Positions 53,643 to 61,615 of a DNA stretch of 64,000 nucleotides are shown piece by piece. Numbering within the stretch: position 1 is the stretch's first letter; every line of letters begins with the position of its first letter. Origin of the DNA: Crassaminicella profunda (GTDB lineage: Bacteria > Bacillota > Clostridia > Peptostreptococcales > Thermotaleaceae). Below the pieces are notes generated by a model. It was not told the DNA's origin. It made no database searches and worked only from the letters and a program-made list of their open reading frames with translations. The stretch covers positions 1 through 64,000 of the forward strand of contig NZ_CP082326.1 of assembly GCF_019884785.1 (NCBI RefSeq). The letters run 5' to 3'. A program made the position numbers and the translations under genes.

Positions 53643-53843
53643 ATGAAACAAGGAATCCATCCAGATTACAAAAAAGTAGTTGTAAAATGTGCTTGTGGAA
53701 ATACATTTGAAACAGGTTCTGTAAAAGACGAAATCAAAGTTGAAGTTTGTTCAGAATGTCATCCATTCTACACTGGTAAGCAAAAATTTGTTGGCCAAGG
53801 TGGACGTGTTGAAAAATTCAAGCAAAAATATGGCATGAAATAA
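53643..53843 (+). CDS. rpmE: 50S ribosomal protein L31
   Basis: The 66-residue protein has [20 protein letters not shown] at its start and the four cysteines (CAC near 16-18, CSEC near 36-39) of the zinc-binding C+ form. It also has the [10 protein letters not shown] motif. ATG 53643 follows AAGAGGTG; the GTG at 53634 overlaps that site. It belongs to the large ribosomal subunit, and no C- paralogue is present in the window. Confidence 0.97.
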   Translation: MKQGIHPDYKKVVVKCACGNTFETGSVKDEIKVEVCSECHPFYTGKQKFVGQGGRVEKFKQKYGMK

Positions 53844-53871
53844 AAAAATAAGAAGAATTGATTATTATAGG

Positions 53872-53904
53872 TTAGGGATGGTATGTCTCTAACCTTTGTT
53901 GTAT
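53872..53904 (+). terminator. Hairpin after rpmE
   Basis: GGTTAG (53872-53877) pairs with CTAACC (53889-53894), with GA/TC inside, followed by TTTGTTG. The weak U tract makes it a partial terminator at best. It contains the ATG at 53883, which argues against that start for the next gene. Confidence 0.45.
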
Positions 53905-53939
53905 ATGTTGAAAATGCAAATACCGAAAGGAAGATCAAC

Positions 53940-54896
53940 TTGGATTTTGAAAAAATATTTAGAAAGCAGGCGAGACCTACAAGTATTGGTGGGCAGGCAG
54001 TAATAGAAGGGGTTATGATGAGAGGCCCTAAGGATATTGCTATTGCTGTTAGAAAGCAAGACCAAGAGATTGTGGTAAAAAAAGAAGAAGTAAAAGGCAT
54101 GGCAAAAAGTGCTTTAACAAAGGTACCTATTATCAGAGGGGTTATTGCCTTATTAGATGCTATGGTATTAGGTGTGAAGTCTCTTACTTATTCTGCTGAG
54201 TTTTTCGAGGAAGAAGATGGAACAGAAGAAAAAGGAAAATTCGAAATTTGGGTAGAAAATACCTTTGGAGATAAGGCTGGGGACATACTTATTTATTTTT
54301 CAGTATTTACAGCATTAGCTTTTGGGATTCTTCTTTTTATTATATCGCCAACAGTAGCTATGAATTTTTTAAAGGAAAAAATAAGTAGTCCCTGGATGCT
54401 GAATTTAATAGAAGGTGTATTTAGAATTCTATTGTTTATAGGATATGTTAGTTTAATATCTAGAATGAAGGATATAAAAAGAGTATTTCAATATCATGGA
54501 GCAGAACACAAGACTATTCATTGTTATGAGAGTAATCTTCCCTTAACAGTAGAAAATGCAAGACAATTTCCAACCCTTCATCCAAGATGTGGGACAAGTT
54601 TTTTGGTTTTTGTAATGGTTGTGAGTCTATTGTTGTTTTCAATGGTAGGTTGGCCAAATCCAGTGATGAGAGTTTTATCCAGACTTCTTCTTATGCCAAT
54701 TGTTGCAGGGATTTCTTATGAAATCATTAAATGGGCAGGAAAAAGTCAGTCTAAAATGGTAAGATATATTAGTTATCCAGGCCTTCTCTTTCAAAAGCTT
54801 ACAACAAGAGAGCCAGATGATAGTCAATTAGAAGTAGCTATAGAAGCAATGAAAAACGTTTTGACAGATGACAAGGAGGCAGACCTTTGGCAGTAA
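53940..54896 (+). CDS. DUF1385 (YqhQ-like) membrane protein
   Basis: The 318-residue protein has the diagnostic N terminus TSIGGQAVIEGVMMRGP (about 13-29). About four membrane segments follow (about 118-140, 160-180, 225-245, 250-270). A conserved H-G-A-E-H-K-T-I-H motif (about 194-202) and LHPRCGTSFLVFV suggest a metal-binding site. The function is unknown. I use TTG 53940 after AAAGGAAG; the ATG at 53883 lies in a hairpin loop. Its stop overlaps prmC by 10 bp, implying coupling. Family membership is clear. Confidence 0.9.
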   Translation: MDFEKIFRKQARPTSIGGQAVIEGVMMRGPKDIAIAVRKQDQEIVVKKEEVKGMAKSALTKVPIIRGVIALLDAMVLGVKSLTYSAEFFEEEDGTEEKGKFEIWVENTFGDKAGDILIYFSVFTALAFGILLFIISPTVAMNFLKEKISSPWMLNLIEGVFRILLFIGYVSLISRMKDIKRVFQYHGAEHKTIHCYESNLPLTVENARQFPTLHPRCGTSFLVFVMVVSLLLFSMVGWPNPVMRVLSRLLLMPIVAGISYEIIKWAGKSQSKMVRYISYPGLLFQKLTTREPDDSQLEVAIEAMKNVLTDDKEADLWQ

Positions 54897-55753
54897 AGAT
54901 ACAGGATGCTTTAAAGACAGCAGTAGATAGAATTGAAAAGACAAACGCATGTACACCTCTGTTAGATGCAGAGGTTCTTTTATGTCATGTATTAAAAAAA
55001 GATCGATTATTTTTATACACCCATCGAAATGAAGATTTGAAAGATGAAGATGTGGATGCATTTAATGAATTAATTGAAAGAAGAATTGAAGGAATGCCTG
55101 TGGCCTATATTGTAAAAAAACAGGAATTTATGAGTCTTAACTTTTATGTAGAAGAAGGAGTGCTTATTCCAAGGCCGGATACAGAAATTTTAGTAGAAAA
55201 TGTTATAAAGTGGGCAAAGACAAGGAACAATGATCATATGACTATTGTTGATTTGGGAACAGGAAGTGGGGCCATTACGGTAAGTCTTGCAAAATATATC
55301 AAAAATGCTTTTGTTTATTCAGTAGATCTTTCAAGACATGCTCTTGAAATAGGAAAGAAAAATGCAAGACTCAATGAAGTAACAGAAAATACTAATTTTT
55401 TAGAGGGGGATTTATTTACTCCATTAAAGGATAAACTAGAGGAAAAGGTAGATGTTCTTGTTTCTAATCCTCCATATATTCCAAAGGAAGAAATTGAAAA
55501 CCTTCAAATAGAAGTAAAAAAATTTGAGCCAAAGCTTGCCTTAGATGGAGGATTTGATGGTCTTGATTTTTATAGAAGAATTGTTGAGAAGGCACCTCTA
55601 TTTGTAAAAAAAGGGGGACTCGTTGCACTAGAAGTAGGTCATGACCAAGCAGATGTGGTAAAAGAGATGATGGAAAATGAAGGACATTATTCTGAGATAA
55701 AGAAAATAAAAGATTTAGCCGGTATTGAGCGGGTTGTTGAGGCTACATTGTGA
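54887..55753 (+). CDS. prmC: Peptide chain release factor N5-glutamine methyltransferase
   Basis: PrmC methylates the glutamine of the GGQ motif in release factors. The 288-residue protein has an N-terminal helical domain (about 1-75), then a Rossmann methyltransferase with the SAM motif VDLGTGSGAITVSL (about 121-134). The NPPY catalytic motif is in LVSNPPYIPKEE near 195. A TTG start overlaps the DUF1385 stop and follows AAGGAGGC. It lies directly upstream of prfA, its substrate, the normal arrangement. Confidence 0.95.
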   Translation: MAVKIQDALKTAVDRIEKTNACTPLLDAEVLLCHVLKKDRLFLYTHRNEDLKDEDVDAFNELIERRIEGMPVAYIVKKQEFMSLNFYVEEGVLIPRPDTEILVENVIKWAKTRNNDHMTIVDLGTGSGAITVSLAKYIKNAFVYSVDLSRHALEIGKKNARLNEVTENTNFLEGDLFTPLKDKLEEKVDVLVSNPPYIPKEEIENLQIEVKKFEPKLALDGGFDGLDFYRRIVEKAPLFVKKGGLVALEVGHDQADVVKEMMENEGHYSEIKKIKDLAGIERVVEATL

Positions 55754-55810
55754 AAATAGGATAAAAATGATATAATAAACTGTTAATATAAAATGTGTGA
55801 GGTGAAATTC

Positions 55811-56878
55811 ATGTTTGATAAATTAGATTTTATAGAAGATAAGTATATGGATTTGAGCCAAAAAGTTTCAGATCCGGAAATTATTAATAACCAGTCAGAA
55901 TGGCAAAAATACATTAAAGAACTTGCAGAAGTAGAACCTATCGTAAATAAGTATAAAGAATATAAACAAACAAAAGAAGGAATAGAAGAAGCTAAGTCTA
56001 TTTTACAAGAAAGTGATGACGAAGAATTTAGAGAAATGGCAAAGATGGAATTAAGTGATCTAGAAGATAAAATTGGTCCTATAGAAGATGAGCTAAAGCT
56101 TCTTTTAGTACCAAAGGACCCGAATGATGAAAAGAATGTTATTGTAGAAATCAGAGCAGGTGCTGGTGGAGATGAAGCGGGACTATTTGCAGGAGATCTT
56201 TTGAGAATGTATACAAGATATGCAGAAAGAAATCGCTGGAAGGTTGAAATGATGAGTCTTAATGAAACGGGTGTAGGGGGCATAAAAGAAGTTGTATTCA
56301 TGATCAAGGGAAAGGGTGCTTATTCAAGACTGAAGTATGAGAGTGGTGTACACAGAGTACAAAGAATCCCTGCTACTGAATCTAGTGGAAGGATTCATAC
56401 ATCTGCTGCAACTGTGGCAGTTCTTCCAGAAGTAGATGATGTTGAGATTGATATTAACCCAAATGATGTCCGTGTAGATGTTTTCCGTTCTTCAGGAAAT
56501 GGAGGACAGAGTGTTAATACAACAGACTCTGCTGTGCGTGTTACCCATATGCCTACAGGAATTGTTGTTTCTTGTCAGGACGAAAAATCACAGCTTAAAA
56601 ATAAGGATAAGGCATTTAAAATATTAAAGGCTAGATTATATGACAAAATGCAGGCAGAACAAAATGCAGAAATTGCTCAAGAAAGAAAGAGTCAAGTAGG
56701 TAGTGGAGATAGAAGTGAAAGAATTAGAACTTACAATTTCCCACAAGGACGTGTGACAGACCATAGAATCAATTTGACTTTGTATAAGTTAGATTATTTA
56801 TTAGATGGAGATATTGATGAAATATTAGATGCATTGATTACAACAGATCAAGCAGAAAAATTAAAACAGGTAGTATAA
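55811..56878 (+). CDS. prfA: Peptide chain release factor 1
   Basis: RF1 reads UAA and UAG and hydrolyses peptidyl-tRNA. The 355-residue protein has the codon-recognition tripeptide P187-A-T189 and the catalytic G231-G-Q233 in [11 protein letters not shown], which marks it as RF1 rather than RF2. The N-terminal coiled coil covers about 1-110. ATG 55811 follows GTGAGGTG, whereas the in-frame ATG at 55793 lies before that site. It is the substrate of the adjacent PrmC. Confidence 0.97.
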   Translation: MFDKLDFIEDKYMDLSQKVSDPEIINNQSEWQKYIKELAEVEPIVNKYKEYKQTKEGIEEAKSILQESDDEEFREMAKMELSDLEDKIGPIEDELKLLLVPKDPNDEKNVIVEIRAGAGGDEAGLFAGDLLRMYTRYAERNRWKVEMMSLNETGVGGIKEVVFMIKGKGAYSRLKYESGVHRVQRIPATESSGRIHTSAATVAVLPEVDDVEIDINPNDVRVDVFRSSGNGGQSVNTTDSAVRVTHMPTGIVVSCQDEKSQLKNKDKAFKILKARLYDKMQAEQNAEIAQERKSQVGSGDRSERIRTYNFPQGRVTDHRINLTLYKLDYLLDGDIDEILDALITTDQAEKLKQVV

Positions 56879-56884
56879 TTTCAT

Positions 56885-56978
56885 GCTGGGGGGCAAATAG
56901 TCTCTCAGCTTTTATGGATTCCATAAATTACCTATCACTCAAAATTATGTTTCTTGCAAAAAAACAGACTGAGTGATA
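56885..56978 (+). promoter_or_regulatory. Cluster of three dyads between prfA and the antiporter
   Basis: GCTGGGGG/CTCTCAGC (56885-56909) with TTTTAT may end prfA. TTTATGG/CCATAAA (56911-56927) and TATCACTCA/TGAGTGATA (56933-56941 and 56970-56978) follow. The last is a perfect 9-bp dyad with a 28-bp interval and may be an operator or an RNA hairpin for the antiporter gene. Confidence 0.4.
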
Positions 56979-57065
56979 AACTATAATATGTATTTTCAGA
57001 AAGTAAGGTGAATACTGTATTTTCTGGAAAACCATGTATTGCATATTCTGGAAGAAAGAAGTGTG

Positions 57066-58232
57066 ATGGTTTTGGAAGCAAAAGTAACTTTTTTATTGCA
57101 CATTGGAATTCTTTTATTAGGAGCAAACATCGGTGGAATTATTAGTAAAAAATTAAAACAGCCTGCAGTTCTTGGGCAAATTCTAGTGGGTATGCTTCTG
57201 GGAATGGGAATTTTGGAAAAAACAGAGTTGATTCACCATTTATCTGAAATTGGTGTGGTATTTTTGATGTTTATTGCAGGACTTGAAACAGATGTGAATG
57301 AATTGAGGGCATCAGGAAAATCTTCTGCTACTATTGCAGTAGCAGGTGTAGTTGTTCCTTTGTTATTAGTAAGTGGGGCAGCATATATACTTAGTGGTGA
57401 TTGGGTTAGTAGTGTGATTGTAGGGCTTATTTCTATTGCAACAAGTGTGAGTATATCTGTACAAACCCTTAAAGAATTAGGGCAATTAAAGACGAGACAA
57501 GGGGTCGGGATTTTAGGGGCTGCTATTATTGATGATGTTATAGGGATTATTCTTTTGACAATCGTTGTAGGAATGGCAAGACCAGGAACAGGGAATAATA
57601 TATTTATTGTTATTTTAAAAATCATTTCCTTCTTTGTGATTACTATTATTATTGGGTATATTTTGGTTCAAATACTAGCAAAAATTTCTGATCGAGTGAA
57701 TGTAAGGAGAAAGATTGTTCCTTATGCAATCATATCCTGTTTGATTTTAGCTTTTATATCAGAAGAACTTGGTGTTGCAGCTGTTACAGGAGCTTATTTT
57801 GCTGGAGTTATTTTTTCTATGACACCTTATCGACATAAAATATCTCATGATATTGGGTTGATTTCTGATACGATTTTTACACCTATTTTCTTTGTAGCCA
57901 TTGGATTAGGTGTAGAATTAAGTACGATTGGCGTTGGATTAGGGTATAGTATGTTATTATTAGGATTAGGAATTATTGGAAAAATTGTTGGTTGTGGATG
58001 GGGAGCAAAGATGACTGGCTTTAGTGGGAAACATTCCTTGCAGATTGGTATTGGAATGGTACCTAGAGCAGAGGTATCTATTATTATTGCAAACTTAGGT
58101 CTTAAAATGAATTTAATAGGAGAGAAACAATTTGCATCTGCCATCGTTTTGGTGGTAGCTACTACATTGATTACTCCATCCCTTCTTAAATGGTCTTTTA
58201 AAGGAGAAGGAAAAATACAAGATGCGGCTTAG
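57066..58232 (+). CDS. CPA2-family cation:proton antiporter
   Basis: The 388-residue protein is a multi-pass sodium/proton-type exchanger with about twelve membrane segments. It has the KefB/GerN-like motifs KKLKQPAVLGQILVGMLLG near 27, FIAGLETDVNELR near 72 and the ion-binding pair in AAIIDDVIGIILL near 157. No C-terminal TrkA-N domain is present. It may exchange Na+ or K+ for H+. The start ATG 57066 is preferred over TTG 57039. It is followed by a strong terminator. The transported ion is not certain. Confidence 0.9.
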   Translation: MVLEAKVTFLLHIGILLLGANIGGIISKKLKQPAVLGQILVGMLLGMGILEKTELIHHLSEIGVVFLMFIAGLETDVNELRASGKSSATIAVAGVVVPLLLVSGAAYILSGDWVSSVIVGLISIATSVSISVQTLKELGQLKTRQGVGILGAAIIDDVIGIILLTIVVGMARPGTGNNIFIVILKIISFFVITIIIGYILVQILAKISDRVNVRRKIVPYAIISCLILAFISEELGVAAVTGAYFAGVIFSMTPYRHKISHDIGLISDTIFTPIFFVAIGLGVELSTIGVGLGYSMLLLGLGIIGKIVGCGWGAKMTGFSGKHSLQIGIGMVPRAEVSIIIANLGLKMNLIGEKQFASAIVLVVATTLITPSLLKWSFKGEGKIQDAA

Positions 58233-58235
58233 AGA

Positions 58236-58270
58236 AAGGTCTGTGAATGAAGATTCACAGACCTTTTGTA
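58236..58270 (+). terminator. Rho-independent terminator of the antiporter gene
   Basis: AAAGGTCTGTGAAT and ATTCACAGACCTTT form a perfect 14-bp stem with loop GAAG, followed by TTGT. Confidence 0.9.
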
Positions 58271-58317
58271 TATATAAGGGGTTTTGAGAATATATATAGA
58301 TATATGGAGGGGAGAAG

Positions 58318-59034
58318 ATGGAAAAAATATGGAGCATTGCTCTAATTGGATTATGTGTAGGGGTAGTGGGGACTGGTCTTGGGGGAATGCTTACTTTTTT
58401 TATGAGAAACCCTGGAAATAGATTTTTAAGTTTTATTTTGGGACTTTCCAGTGGGCTTATGCTATCGATTGTATGCTTTGATTTATTGCCAGAGGCTTTT
58501 GGTATGGTACAATTGTATATAAACATATTGGGGATTATTGTAGGGGTATTTGTCATAGCTTTTGTAGATGGATTACTACCAAAACATAATAAGGATTTTA
58601 TAAAAACAGGAATACTCTTAGGAATAGGAGTAGCTCTTCATAATTTTCCAGAAGGACTTGCTATAGGTTCAGGGTTTATAGCAGCTGATAATTTAGGGAT
58701 AGGAATAGCTATAGTTATAGCCCTTCATAATATGCCAGAAGGAATATCTATGGCAGCGCCCATGCGGGCAGGAGGAATGTCCTCTTCTAAAACTTTTTTT
58801 TATACAGTACTAGCTGGGATTCCCATGGGGATTGGAGCTTTTATGGGAGCTGTTTTGGGGGAAATCTCTGAAGGTTTTATCGCCTTTTGCCTATCCTGTG
58901 CAGGAGGAACCATGCTTTATATAACCTGTGAAGAGTTGATTCCAAAATCCTTTAGCTTGAAATTTAAAAGAATTTCAAGCTTTGGGATTGTATTAGGGTT
59001 TGTGGTAGGAATTGTTATTTCTAGAATATTTTAA
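58318..59034 (+). CDS. ZIP-family metal transporter
   Basis: The 238-residue protein has about eight membrane segments and the two ZIP metal-site helices HNFPEGLAIGSGF near 107 and HNMPEGISMAAPM near 138. ZIP proteins import Zn2+, Fe2+ or Mn2+. An additional E-E pair lies in CEELIPKS near 203. AGGGGAG precedes the ATG. It directly precedes the small-gene/antisense-RNA locus, with no terminator between them. Confidence 0.92.
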   Translation: MEKIWSIALIGLCVGVVGTGLGGMLTFFMRNPGNRFLSFILGLSSGLMLSIVCFDLLPEAFGMVQLYINILGIIVGVFVIAFVDGLLPKHNKDFIKTGILLGIGVALHNFPEGLAIGSGFIAADNLGIGIAIVIALHNMPEGISMAAPMRAGGMSSSKTFFYTVLAGIPMGIGAFMGAVLGEISEGFIAFCLSCAGGTMLYITCEELIPKSFSLKFKRISSFGIVLGFVVGIVISRIF

Positions 59035-59077
59035 AACAATCTAAATAAGGTTCTTTATTAGTTGAATACATATTTTG

Positions 59078-59086
59078 TGATAAAAT
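59078..59086 (+). promoter_or_regulatory. Extended -10 promoter of the 36-codon gene
   Basis: TGATAAAAT is an extended -10. The predicted start (G59091) coincides with the first base of the 5' hairpin. No good -35 is visible. Confidence 0.55.
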
Positions 59087-59090
59087 ATAT

Positions 59091-59113
59091 GCATCCCCAA
59101 AGAAAGGGGATGC
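59091..59113 (+). promoter_or_regulatory. 5' hairpin sequestering the RBS of the 36-codon gene
   Basis: GCATCCCC and GGGGATGC form a perfect 8-bp stem with loop AAAGAAA. The right arm contains the ribosome-binding GGGG. Type I toxin mRNAs often hide their ribosome-binding site like this. Confidence 0.65.
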
Positions 59114-59131
59114 CACAATAATGAGCCATAC
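59109..59131 (+). repeat. Direct repeat a (start region of the 36-codon gene)
   Basis: The two blocks GATGCCACA and ATGAGCCATAC, separated by ATA, cover the end of the 5' hairpin and the start codon. They match repeat b at 59297-59316 in 18 of 20 bases, and both differences are compatible with G-U pairing in an antisense duplex. Confidence 0.75.
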
Positions 59132-59231
59132 AAAAGAAAAAAATGATGGATTAGAAACTGTAAAAAAGTTCTGTTCCATTATTGGTGCAATTGTCGAAAT
59201 TGTAGACAAAGTACTAAACTGGCTGAATTAA
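59121..59231 (+). CDS. 36-residue amphipathic peptide, candidate type I toxin
   Basis: The ATG opens a 36-codon frame reading MSHTKEKNDGLETVKK, then FCSIIGAIVEIVDKVLNWLN. The hydrophilic N terminus precedes a hydrophobic/amphipathic helix ending with Trp-Leu-Asn. This suggests membrane association, as in Fst, Ldr and PSM-like peptides, though I see no sequence match to them. The gene has its own extended -10, a 5' hairpin over its ribosome-binding site and a terminator directly at its stop. A convergent RNA covers its start by complementarity (see 59232-59341). It is too short for routine gene callers. The coding call rests on architecture as well as the open frame. Confidence 0.65.
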   Translation: MSHTKEKNDGLETVKKFCSIIGAIVEIVDKVLNWLN

Positions 59232-59275
59232 AAAAGAAAACAAGGTATGTAGCAGCATACCTTGTTTTCTTTTTT
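59230..59275. terminator. Bidirectional terminator shared by the toxin mRNA and antisense RNA
   Basis: AAAAAAGAAAACAAGGTATG and its exact complement form a 20-bp stem with loop TAGCAG. A and T runs on both sides let it terminate in both directions. It begins at the peptide's stop codon. Confidence 0.9.
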
Positions 59276-59341
59276 GTTATGAATCGTACATAATTTGATA
59301 CCACAATGAGCCACACTGTCTATATCAAAACTAAACTTCTT
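59232..59341 (-). ncRNA. Candidate antisense antitoxin RNA
   Basis: From the minus-strand promoter at 59377-59348, transcription would run about 105-110 nt to the shared terminator. The RNA contains GTGTGGCTCAT followed by TGTGGTATC. These pair with the peptide mRNA's start region over 20 bp with one 3-nt bulge, burying the AUG. This is the Fst/par (RNA II) arrangement: convergent genes, shared terminator and repeats giving complementarity in trans. Expression has not been shown. Confidence 0.65.
59297..59316 (+). repeat. Direct repeat b, antisense pairing site
   Basis: GATACCACAATGAGCCACAC repeats the start of the 36-codon gene (59109-59131) without the three bases ATA. It even re-creates an in-frame MSHT start at 59306, but without a ribosome-binding site. 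Confidence 0.75.
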
Positions 59342-59347
59342 ATTTAC

Positions 59348-59377
59348 ATTATAACACATACTATTTTTTTTATGCAA
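59348..59377 (-). promoter_or_regulatory. Minus-strand promoter of the antisense RNA
   Basis: Read on the minus strand, TTGCAT (59377-59372) and TATAAT (59353-59348) have an 18-bp spacer. The -10 is preceded by TGT, giving a perfect extended -10. Confidence 0.7.
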
Positions 59378-59492
59378 ATTCATTTTGAAAGATTTATCAA
59401 AAAAATAAAGCATTGTGAGAAAGTAGAATTTATGTACTATTTTGGTGTATAATAAATGAAAGAAATTTACGTTTACATAAGAGGTGAAACAA

Positions 59493-60551
59493 ATGATTGA
59501 AACAAAAGTCTATGAAATAAATCCAGAATCTATTGAGAAAGATGAACTTAAAGCTCCAGCAGAAGTTTTAAAAAATGGTGGTACCGTTGCTTTTCCAACG
59601 GAGACGGTGTATGGATTAGGAGCAAATGCCCTTGATGAAAAAGCTGTGAAAAAAATATTTGAGGCAAAGGGAAGACCTTCAGATAATCCTTTGATTGTAC
59701 ATATTTCAAAGATAGAAGAGATAGATCCTTTGGTAGAGGAAATACCAGAAAATGCAAAAAAAATAATGGAAAAATTTTGGCCAGGGCCAATAACAATCAT
59801 TCTAAAAAGGTCTCATAGGATACCAGATGTGATTACAGCAGGATTAGATACAGTAGCTATTAGAATGCCTTCCCATCCCATTGCTAATAAATTAATAGAA
59901 ATGTCTGGGGTGCCAGTTGCAGCACCTAGTGCCAATTTATCTGGAAAACCTAGTCCCACAAAGGCTGAACATGTGATACATGACTTAAAAGGAAAAGTAG
60001 ATGTGATTATTAGTGGGGGAAGCTGTGAGGTAGGGCTTGAATCTACCGTAGTTGATGCAACAGGTTCTATTCCTATGATTTTAAGACCCGGGGGCGTAAC
60101 AAAAGAGCATTTAGAAGAGATATTTGAAAAGGTTGAAGTGGATCAGGCTATCGAAGAGGGAGGCATGGATTTGATTCCAAAATCTCCAGGAATGAAATAT
60201 ACCCATTATTCTCCCAAAGCAGAAGTTGTGATTATAGCAGGGGCTGTAGAAAAAGTTGTTGAAGAAATCAACCAATTAAAAAAAGAAAAGGAAAAGTTAG
60301 GACTTCGTGTGGGGATTATGTGTACAGATGAAACAAAAAAATCATATAAAGAAGGTGTAGTTATTTCCATGGGAAGTAGAAAAGATGTAGCAACCATTGC
60401 CAACAGTCTTTTTGCAACCCTTCGTCAATTTGATGAGAAAGAAGTAGATATCATCTATGCAGAAAGTATAGAACAAAAACTTTTAGGACATGCAGTGATG
60501 AATAGAATGATTAAGGCTGCAGGACATCATGTGATCAAGATTGGGAGGTAA
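59493..60551 (+). CDS. ywlC: Threonylcarbamoyl-AMP synthase (Sua5/YwlC type)
   Basis: This enzyme makes the threonylcarbamoyl-adenylate used for t6A37 of tRNA. The 352-residue protein has the YrdC domain (about 1-205, with FPTETVYGLGANALDEKA near 33 and EAKGRPSDNPLIVHI near 61) and the C-terminal Sua5 domain (about 225-352), so it is the long form. I use ATG 59493 after AAGAGGTG, not GTG 59484. It is followed with overlap by a low-molecular-weight phosphatase, the same pairing as ywlC-ywlE in Bacillus. Confidence 0.94.
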   Translation: MIETKVYEINPESIEKDELKAPAEVLKNGGTVAFPTETVYGLGANALDEKAVKKIFEAKGRPSDNPLIVHISKIEEIDPLVEEIPENAKKIMEKFWPGPITIILKRSHRIPDVITAGLDTVAIRMPSHPIANKLIEMSGVPVAAPSANLSGKPSPTKAEHVIHDLKGKVDVIISGGSCEVGLESTVVDATGSIPMILRPGGVTKEHLEEIFEKVEVDQAIEEGGMDLIPKSPGMKYTHYSPKAEVVIIAGAVEKVVEEINQLKKEKEKLGLRVGIMCTDETKKSYKEGVVISMGSRKDVATIANSLFATLRQFDEKEVDIIYAESIEQKLLGHAVMNRMIKAAGHHVIKIGR

Positions 60552-60555
60552 ATCT

Positions 60556-61017
60556 GTGAAGACGATTTTGTTTGTATGTACTGGAAATACCTGTAGAAGC
60601 AGTATGGCAGAAGTAATATTTAAAAATATCCTAGAAGAGTTAGGGGAAAAGACAAAGGGGTTAAAAGTAATCTCTGCTGGAACAGCTGCAATGATAGGGC
60701 AGAGCGCTTCTAAAAATGCTGTTGTAGCAATGAATGAAAAAGGAATAGACTTAAGTGCTCATGAAGCAACCCTTGTGACAAAGGAATTAATCAAAGAAGC
60801 AGATTTAATTTTGACCATGACAAGAAATCATCAACAACAAGTATTGTATATAGAACCAAAAGCAAAAGAGAAAACATATACCTTAAAAGAATATATAGGA
60901 GATGAGGGAGATATATTAGATCCTTATGGACAACCTATAGAGGTATATAGAAAATGTGCTAAAGAAATTGAAGAGAATTTAAAAGTATTGGTTGAAAAGA
61001 TCATAGGAAAAAATTAA
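60556..61017 (+). CDS. Low-molecular-weight protein-tyrosine/arginine phosphatase (YwlE-like)
   Basis: The 153-residue protein has the CX5R phosphatase loop C8-TGNTC-R14 and the general-acid aspartate in DPYGQPIEVY near 128. The family includes tyrosine phosphatases and the arginine phosphatase YwlE. Its position after ywlC favours the latter, but one family signature cannot decide. I choose GTG 60556, which follows TGGGAGGT. It is followed after 85 bp by rpiB, as in Bacillus. Confidence 0.88.
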   Translation: MKTILFVCTGNTCRSSMAEVIFKNILEELGEKTKGLKVISAGTAAMIGQSASKNAVVAMNEKGIDLSAHEATLVTKELIKEADLILTMTRNHQQQVLYIEPKAKEKTYTLKEYIGDEGDILDPYGQPIEVYRKCAKEIEENLKVLVEKIIGKN

Positions 61018-61102
61018 TAAATAAGAATCTATGTAAAAGACTTGACAATATATGCATTGTGACATAAAATCAGAACGGCTATAAAGAATTGGGGGGAATT
61101 TT

Positions 61103-61552
61103 ATGAAGATTGCTTTAGGTAGTGACCATGGTGGGTATAATTTGAAAAATGCCATAAAGAAACACCTAGAGGAAAAAGGTATAGAATGTGAAGATTTTGG
61201 TACAAATTCTAGTGAATCTGTAGATTATCCAGAGTTTGGTATGAAGGTGGCGGAAGCTGTAGTTTCAGGCAAATGTGAAAAAGGAATTGTTTGCTGTGGA
61301 ACAGGAATCGGTATATCTATATCAGCTAATAAAGTACCAGGGGTAAGATGTGCAGTTGTTTCTGATACTTTCTCAGCAGCCATGTCTAGAGAACATAACA
61401 ATGCAAATGTGTTAGCATTAGGCGAGAGAGTAATCGGCGTAGGACTTGCACTAAAAATTGTTGATGTTTGGTTCAACACTGAATTTGCTGGTGGAAGACA
61501 TGAAAGAAGAGTTGACAAAATTACAGATATTGAAAAGAAGTATTCAAAATAA
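61103..61552 (+). CDS. rpiB: Ribose-5-phosphate isomerase B
   Basis: RpiB interconverts ribose and ribulose 5-phosphate. The 149-residue protein has MKIALGSDHGGYNLKNAIK (active-site His about 10), the catalytic Cys in GIVCCGTGIGISISANK near 66 and EHNNANVLALGERVIG near 96. The RBS is TTGGGGGG. The upstream 85 bp contains a TTGACA (61042-61047) that may start a promoter. It is followed by upp. Confidence 0.96.
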   Translation: MKIALGSDHGGYNLKNAIKKHLEEKGIECEDFGTNSSESVDYPEFGMKVAEAVVSGKCEKGIVCCGTGIGISISANKVPGVRCAVVSDTFSAAMSREHNNANVLALGERVIGVGLALKIVDVWFNTEFAGGRHERRVDKITDIEKKYSK

Positions 61553-61615
61553 GAGATAGATCATTGAAGGTAACGACTAATTGCAAACTTTAAATTATGA
61601 GAGGAGATGTGTAGG

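Noticed and set aside
59228-59413. A 61-codon minus-strand frame across the small-RNA region
   Set aside because: Its start codon lies upstream of the minus-strand promoter and its 3' end runs through the bidirectional terminator stem, so it cannot be translated from the predicted RNA. No RBS is present.
59306-59452. A 48-codon plus-strand frame beginning MSHT, like the 36-residue peptide
   Set aside because: There is no RBS or promoter, and the sequence is explained by the antisense repeat; the remainder has no similarity to the peptide.
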